Assembly (NCBI GenBank): GCA_964621905.1
Contig: CAZUNG010000002.1
Coordinates: forward strand, 62,001 to 126,000
Direction: 5' to 3'
Source: Ruminococcus_G sp964621905
Lineage (GTDB): Bacteria > Bacillota > Clostridia > Lachnospirales > Lachnospiraceae
Length of the DNA: 64,000 bases
Of the stretch, positions 59,540-64,000 are shown in pieces. The position numbers and the translations under genes are program-made. Under the pieces are notes generated by a model, which saw only the letters and a program-made list of their open reading frames with translations, searched no databases and had not been told where the DNA came from. Numbering within the stretch: position 1 is the stretch's first letter; every line of letters begins with the position of its first letter.

Positions 59540-60988
59540 CTATTTCATATTTTTCAGGACATGCAGCAGGTATTCCCACATACGGCCGACAGAAGAGATG
59601 CTGACGCGTTCATTGACGCTGTGGATATCCAGGATATCCGGTCCAAAAGAAATGCAGTCAAGAGCATCATTTTTTCCTTTAAACAACCCGCATTCAAGCC
59701 CGGCATGCACCGTCGTCACAACCGGCTTCTCCCCAAATAAATCTTCATAAGTCCGGCACATGATTTCCCGAAGCGGTGAATGTTCCTGATACTCCCATGC
59801 CGGATATTCCCCTTCAAAATCACACGCTCCGCCAAGAAATTCCGTCAGATAACAAGTCCCCGACATGACATGGTGCTTCTCACTTTCGACAGAACTTCGA
59901 ATGCTCACAAGTACCTTGAACATTTCCGGTGTCAGCTCTGCAACGGCAGTATTTGCTGATGTCTGCGGCATTCCCGGTACCAGTCCGCTCATATGAATTA
60001 CGCCGTTTTGCTGGTTCATCAGGAAAAACAATACTTTCTCCATACTGACCGGATGAAGGGCCGGCTCTGTCTTGTATCCCATTTTCCTGACGGTCAGCGT
60101 AATCTCTCCGTCACTTCCCGCGTACTCGCTGCGAAGCTCTTTTTGCAGATCGCTCAAACTGTTCTTTAAAAGCTCTTCCTGATTTTCATCCGCCATGATA
60201 AGAGCTCTGGCTTCATTAGGAATCACATTGTGCTTTTTTCCTCCCTCAAGCTCTGACACCAGAAACGGCATCTGCTGCTTCAGCGTAAATAAGACCCTTC
60301 CTATAAGAATATTGGCGTTGGCGCGCTGTTTATCGATTTCCATTCCGGAGTGACCGCCTTTAAGCCCTGTCACATGAATTTCATAGCAGCCATTCGTCTC
60401 CTCGATATAACGCACCGGTATCAGACACTTTACACTCACACCGCCCGCACATCCGCTCAGAAGATATCCTTCCTCTTCGGAATCGATATTGATCAGATAC
60501 TTTCCCTTAAGCGTGGCAGCGTCAAACTGACCGGCTCCCAGAAGTCCGACCTCTTCGTTAGATGTCAGCAGTACTTCAAGCGCCGCATGCTGCAGGCTGT
60601 TGTCTTCCAGAAGGGCAAGTGCATATGCTACTGCAATCCCGTCGTCAGCCCCCAGTGTCGTATCTCCGGCACTGATATAGTCGCCGTCCACAGACAGCTT
60701 CAGACCGTCTTTTTCAAAATTATGGTCCGACTGCGGCGTTTTTTCGGCAACCATATCTGTATGGCCCTGAATGATCACCGGAACGGCATCTTCATATCCC
60801 GGCGCTGCAGGTTTCTCTATCAATACATTGTCAGAATCATCCACCCGGCAGGTGAGTCTGTGATCACGCGCAAAGTCCGTAAGGAATCTGCGCACATCCT
60901 CCGTGTGACCGGATCCGTGAGGAATCTGACACCATTTTTCAAAATAATAAAATACGCGTTCAGGTTTCAAACCTTCTAATACCGCCAT
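59540..60988 (-). CDS. pepD: Aminoacyl-histidine dipeptidase (PepD)
   Basis: A 482-residue M20C metallopeptidase cleaving Xaa-His and other dipeptides in the cytosol. The zinc-site His-Asp lies in IIQGHTDMVAEK, the bridging Asp in TTLGADDGIAVAYAL, the catalytic Glu pair in TSNEEVGLLGA and a further Asp in NIDSEEEG. GAAGGTGC precedes ATG 60988. It is divergent from ylbJ. Confidence 0.95.
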   Translation of the reverse strand: MAVLEGLKPERVFYYFEKWCQIPHGSGHTEDVRRFLTDFARDHRLTCRVDDSDNVLIEKPAAPGYEDAVPVIIQGHTDMVAEKTPQSDHNFEKDGLKLSVDGDYISAGDTTLGADDGIAVAYALALLEDNSLQHAALEVLLTSNEEVGLLGAGQFDAATLKGKYLINIDSEEEGYLLSGCAGGVSVKCLIPVRYIEETNGCYEIHVTGLKGGHSGMEIDKQRANANILIGRVLFTLKQQMPFLVSELEGGKKHNVIPNEARALIMADENQEELLKNSLSDLQKELRSEYAGSDGEITLTVRKMGYKTEPALHPVSMEKVLFFLMNQQNGVIHMSGLVPGMPQTSANTAVAELTPEMFKVLVSIRSSVESEKHHVMSGTCYLTEFLGGACDFEGEYPAWEYQEHSPLREIMCRTYEDLFGEKPVVTTVHAGLECGLFKGKNDALDCISFGPDILDIHSVNERVSISSVGRMWEYLLHVLKNMK

Positions 60989-61045
60989 ATTTGCACCTTC
61001 CTTTCACAAACTTCATTGTGTCATATATAATATGAAAAATCAAGG

Positions 61046-61054
61046 CATATATAT
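61046..61054 (+). promoter_or_regulatory. Possible sigma-E -10 element before ylbJ
   Basis: CATATATAT fits the CATANNNT pattern of sigma-E, 26 bases before the ylbJ ATG, with an ATA-containing segment about 14 bases further upstream. ylbJ is a sigma-E gene in Bacillus, which supports this weak signal. Confidence 0.4.
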
Positions 61055-61080
61055 AGGAAAACACCTTGAGGTGAACAGCC

Positions 61081-62022
61081 ATGAAACGTACCGGATTTAT
61101 CCTTTTCATCACACTGCTCCTCGGATATATGCTTCTCTTTCCTGCAGAATCTCTGAACGCATCTGTTCAGGGCATTAATCTGTGGTTCCACACACTGCTG
61201 CCGGCGCTTCTGCCTTTTATTATACTCTCCGGACTGCTGATCCATACAAATTTCATTCCATTTTTATTCGGAATCTTCCCGTCTTTCTGGCATGTTGTCT
61301 TCGGCTTGTCACCATATGGTGCTTATGCTTTTCTCCTGGGAATGTTCTGCGGTTATCCAATGGGAGCCAAACTGACTGCTGATCTTCTCAAAGAAAACTG
61401 CATCACGAAAAATGAGGCCGATTACCTGCTCACAATATCCAACAATGCCAGTCCCATGTTTCTCATGGCTTATATTCTGAATCAGCTGTTAAACACACAA
61501 CGCATGGTTATAATTTCCTTTGCATTAATATACGTTTCAGAATTCATATGCTGCCTGGTTTTCCGCGCATATTACCATCGGTTTCGTTTCTCGGAAACCG
61601 GAAGCAATTCCATAAAAAAAGAGGTATCCCAAGTCCCGCTCCCGGAACTCCTCGATACCTCTATCATGAACGGTTTTGAATCCATAACTAAACTTGGCGG
61701 ATATGTTCTGCTCTTCAACATTCTGGCTGCAATGATCGAAAAGATACTGCCTTCCGGCTCCGTGGCTGGCTCCCTGATCGCAGCAGTGACCGAACTGACC
61801 AGCGGAGCTGCCAAAGTCGCGCAATTACCCTGGGACTTTTCTCTCCGATACAGTATCATACTGGCGGCGACCGCATTCGGCGGTCTTTCCTGTGTACTTC
61901 AGACACACAGCATGATTCGGAAAGCGGGCCTGTCCATACGCATGTATCTGACTGCCAAGGTCCTTAACGGCGCACTCACCTATATGCTTTGCCGATTATT
62001 CTCCGCCTTCTTCCATGGATAA
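61081..62022 (+). CDS. ylbJ: Sporulation integral membrane protein YlbJ
   Basis: A 313-residue protein with about eight transmembrane helices, related to nucleoside-recognition (Gate) proteins. Typical YlbJ segments are GINLWFHTLLPALLPFIILSGLLI, FGLSPYGAYAFLLGMFCGYPMGAKLTADL and LLTISNNASPMFLMAYIL. In Bacillus it is needed for spore cortex formation and is associated with coaD and rsmD (ylbI, ylbH), both of which are here on the opposite strand. GAGGTGAACAGCC precedes the ATG. Its 3' end overlaps the convergent coiled-coil gene by 27 bases. Confidence 0.93.
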   Translation: MKRTGFILFITLLLGYMLLFPAESLNASVQGINLWFHTLLPALLPFIILSGLLIHTNFIPFLFGIFPSFWHVVFGLSPYGAYAFLLGMFCGYPMGAKLTADLLKENCITKNEADYLLTISNNASPMFLMAYILNQLLNTQRMVIISFALIYVSEFICCLVFRAYYHRFRFSETGSNSIKKEVSQVPLPELLDTSIMNGFESITKLGGYVLLFNILAAMIEKILPSGSVAGSLIAAVTELTSGAAKVAQLPWDFSLRYSIILAATAFGGLSCVLQTHSMIRKAGLSIRMYLTAKVLNGALTYMLCRLFSAFFHG

Positions 62023-62613
62023 GTCATCAAATTCATCCTCATCCGGAAGCTGAACCTGCTGCGCCATGGAACCTGTCTGAGGTGACAGCTCACTTCTGTT
62101 CTTGTTTACGACCTCATAACAGCTCTGCAGTGAAGTGATAAAGGTCTTATATTTTTCTCCGGCATCCTGCAGTGTACTCCCCATGATCTGTTCGAGATTT
62201 GCCAGCATATCATCTGTGTAGGCAATGGCACTGACACGAATATTGTTCGCATCCTGTGTCGCATCATCCAGAATCCCCTGCGCCTGTTTGTTGGCATTCG
62301 TGATTGTTTCATTTGCCTGCGCATAAGCCTGCTGCATCACTTCATGCTGGCTGACAAGTTCCTGGGCCTTTGACTGTGCATCTGCAATAATGCTGTCAGC
62401 TTTTGACTGTGCATCTGCCAGGATTGCATCTTTATTGCTGATAATTTTCTGATATCGTTTCACCTCATCCGGTGTTTTCATTCGGAGTTCACGCAGCATT
62501 TCTTCCAGCTCTTCTTTATTAACGACAATTTTAGTCGTGGACAGGGGCTGATATTTACAGCTGTCTACGTATTCCTCAATCTCTTCAATAATCTGTTCAA
62601 TTCTACTGCTCAT
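61996..62613 (-). CDS. Coiled-coil protein of unknown function
   Basis: A 205-residue soluble protein, strongly helical. An N-terminal segment (IEEIEEYVDSCKYQPLSTTKIVVNKEELEEML) resembles the DivIVA-like N-terminus of small Clostridia proteins. An Ala/Gln-rich coiled coil with tandem ILADAQSKADS / IIADAQSKAQE copies follows, then an acidic tail (DEDEFDDLSMEEGGE). Such proteins are often labelled ATPase or V-ATPase subunit H-like, without proof. It lies 11 bases after coaD; a cell-division or envelope scaffold role is possible but not shown. Confidence 0.82.
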   Translation of the reverse strand: MSSRIEQIIEEIEEYVDSCKYQPLSTTKIVVNKEELEEMLRELRMKTPDEVKRYQKIISNKDAILADAQSKADSIIADAQSKAQELVSQHEVMQQAYAQANETITNANKQAQGILDDATQDANNIRVSAIAYTDDMLANLEQIMGSTLQDAGEKYKTFITSLQSCYEVVNKNRSELSPQTGSMAQQVQLPDEDEFDDLSMEEGGE

Positions 62614-62624
62614 AGCTCTTCTCC

Positions 62625-63122
62625 TTATCCGTTATTCTTCTGTTCCCCATGCAGTTTCTTATAAATTTCCTCCACAACGTAAGGTGGAACAAACTTCGTG
62701 ATATCGCCGCCAAAGACGGCTACCTCTTTTACAGTTGTCGAACTTAAATATGCATATTCCAGACTCGTCGTCAGGAACATCGTATCAATATCGGGTGCCA
62801 GAACCCGGTTCGTCTGCGCCATCTGCAGCTCAAAATCAAAGTCTGTGATCGCACGCAGTCCTCGTACAATGGCGTTGGCCTCATGTTCTCTGGCAAAGTC
62901 AATAGACAGGCCGGAAAAAGAATCTACTTCAATATTTGGTACTGATTCCGTTACCTTAGTTAGTATATTAACACGTTCTTCGACAGAAAACAACGGACTT
63001 TTTGCAGAATTGTGCAGAACCCCCACGATAACCCTGTCAAATAGCTTTGCAGCGCGTGTGATCACATCGAGGTGTCCATTGGTCACCGGATCAAAAGTGC
63101 CCGGATAAACTGCTGTTGTCAT
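62625..63122 (-). CDS. coaD: Phosphopantetheine adenylyltransferase
   Basis: A 165-residue PPAT, the fourth step of coenzyme A synthesis. Motifs are AVYPGTFDPVTNGHLDVI (HxGH), IVRGLRAITDFDFELQMA and the C-terminal YLSSTTVKEVAVFGGD. GGAGAAATCCACTT precedes ATG 63122. It lies 29 bases after rsmD, the usual ylbH-ylbI order. Confidence 0.97.
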   Translation of the reverse strand: MTTAVYPGTFDPVTNGHLDVITRAAKLFDRVIVGVLHNSAKSPLFSVEERVNILTKVTESVPNIEVDSFSGLSIDFAREHEANAIVRGLRAITDFDFELQMAQTNRVLAPDIDTMFLTTSLEYAYLSSTTVKEVAVFGGDITKFVPPYVVEEIYKKLHGEQKNNG

Positions 63123-63151
63123 AAGTGGATTTCTCCTGTATCTTTATATTT

Positions 63152-63715
63152 TTATAACTGCGGTTCTAAAAACCGCAAAAATAAATGTCTGTTTGTCTTA
63201 TATTTCTTTTCACGTACAACGATAAACGGCAGCTTATCCAGAAATGAAAAATCCGTATCAAGCGCCGCTTCTATAATGATCACGGTATCTCCCGTCATCA
63301 GCCCTGAACCCGCAAGTGTCAGAAGGATTTTTTCTTCCACGCCATTTTGGTATGGCGGATCCATAAAAATAAAATCAAACTGAATCTTACCGTTCAGCCT
63401 GCTGATTGCCGACAAGACATCCATGCCCAGGACTTCTCCGCCGTCCTGCAGCCTTGTCTTCTGCAGGTTGTCCTTAATGCACGTTACCGCTTCCCTGTCC
63501 TGTTCCACAAATACACAGTGCGCCGCACCCCGGCTTAGTGCCTCGATGCCGATTGCACCGCTTCCTGAAAACAAATCCAGAAAATTACATCCCGCAATGC
63601 CTGCCTGCAGAATATTAAACAACGTCTCTTTGATCCTGTCTGTCGTCGGTCTTGTCTGCATCCCCTTCGGTGTCCGAAGCGGTATGCTTCTTGCTTTTCC
63701 TGCAATAACTCTCAT
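63152..63715 (-). CDS. rsmD: 16S rRNA (guanine966-N2)-methyltransferase
   Basis: A 187-residue Rossmann methyltransferase. RVIAGKARSIPLRTPKG and RPTTDRIKETLFNIL open the chain; FLDLFSGSGAIGIEALSRGA is the SAM loop and FIFMDPPYQNG is the DPPY catalytic motif. It sits three bases after the mgsA stop and before coaD. Confidence 0.97.
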   Translation of the reverse strand: MRVIAGKARSIPLRTPKGMQTRPTTDRIKETLFNILQAGIAGCNFLDLFSGSGAIGIEALSRGAAHCVFVEQDREAVTCIKDNLQKTRLQDGGEVLGMDVLSAISRLNGKIQFDFIFMDPPYQNGVEEKILLTLAGSGLMTGDTVIIIEAALDTDFSFLDKLPFIVVREKKYKTNRHLFLRFLEPQL

Positions 63716-63718
63716 CGT

Positions 63719-64000
63719 TTAATACCTGATCTGCTCCCGCCAGTCAAGATCTCCTCTTGCCAGACCGAGAATCAGGCACTCAGCCGTAGCAATATTCGTT
63801 GCAACCGGGATATTGTACTGGTCACAGCACCGGGAGATTGCCTGGATATCAGGCTCTTTGGCGGACATCATCACCGGATTGTAGAACAGGATCACAAGAT
63901 CCATATCGCCCCGTTCGATCATCTCCGTAAACTGTTTGTCACCTCCAACAGAACCGGCCAGAAACTTGTGTACATGAAGACTTGTTACCTCTTCAATTCT
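63719..64000 (-). CDS. mgsA: Methylglyoxal synthase, C-terminal part
   Basis: The 5' end lies beyond the right window edge; about 93 residues are visible. FLAGSVGGDKQFTEMIERGDMDLVILF, EPDIQAISRCCDQYNIPVATNIATAE and a C-terminal GDLDWREQIRY match MgsA. The enzyme turns dihydroxyacetone phosphate into methylglyoxal when phosphate is low. The GGDxQ phosphate loop is intact in the visible part. The catalytic Asp of the N-terminal half is outside the window. Confidence 0.93.
   Translation of the reverse strand, partial: RIEEVTSLHVHKFLAGSVGGDKQFTEMIERGDMDLVILFYNPVMMSAKEPDIQAISRCCDQYNIPVATNIATAECLILGLARGDLDWREQIRY

Noticed and set aside
1..64000. CRISPR arrays, tRNA/rRNA genes, prophage or transposase genes
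   Set aside because: None was recognised: no evenly spaced direct repeats, no cloverleaf-like GC-rich blocks, and no integrase, transposase or phage structural protein.

Overview
The window reads as chromosomal DNA of a low-to-mid GC, spore-forming Clostridia, most like a gut Lachnospiraceae. The signs are AGGAGG-type ribosome binding sites, a Firmicutes rplU-prp-rpmA-obgE block with the processed L27 extension, short HisG plus HisZ, a LexA/LysM (yneA-like) divergent pair, YlbJ, and many MerR/TetR/AraC regulators. I saw no rRNA, tRNA, CRISPR array, prophage or intact insertion sequence. Taxonomy is inferred from gene content only.

Layout. 1-5750: a sugar-type ABC importer (ATPase cut by the window edge, two substrate-binding lipoproteins), a uroporphyrinogen-decarboxylase-like methyltransferase-family protein and a divergent AraC regulator. 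5780-10620: two TetR units, one beside a giant YhgE/Pip export-like protein and one beside a multi-TM protein. The second TetR promoter carries a 46-bp perfect palindrome. 10620-11250: gene-poor, with decayed fragments. 11250-15750: an AdhR-like MerR regulator divergent from a flavin/aldehyde-type cluster (flavodoxin-family protein, iron alcohol dehydrogenase, two flavodoxin lipoproteins, DUF4405 membrane protein). 15830-20090: a hybrid histidine kinase with about eight PAS modules. 20490-24520: LysR, prolyl-tRNA editing protein, short ProB, BmrR-like MerR, and DUF554 behind a textbook MerR promoter. 24620-25760: yneA-like gene and lexA sharing an SOS control region. 25870-26900: a broken asparaginase gene. 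27070-36020: a housekeeping run on the minus strand (radical SAM pair, RNase G, DegV, L21, Prp, L27, Obg, YhbY, NadD, YqeK, RsfS). 36250-41100: a second hybrid kinase and a diguanylate cyclase that appear to share an NTF2-like sensor. 41308-45891: a 1224-residue MnxG-like multicopper oxidase with a DUF2935 partner. 46087-51218: histidine operon hisZGDB plus a HisF-like/HisIE fusion. 51316-63922: RecU, LepB, pseudouridine synthases, YgiQ, HAD phosphatase, rRNA methyltransferases, RelQ-type synthetase, PepD, YlbJ, CoaD, RsmD and the end of MgsA.

The most interesting locus is the DUF2935 / giant multicopper oxidase pair. Such an enzyme is unexpected in a presumed anaerobe, its copper motifs run in the order 3-4-1-2 along the chain, and its last three cupredoxin-like domains have lost most ligands. 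A CATANNNTA element before the pair hints at sporulation control. Other strong points are the two MerR-type 19-bp-spacer promoters, the TetR palindrome, the SOS region, the catalytically degenerate HisF-like domain on HisIE, and the asparaginase pseudogene.
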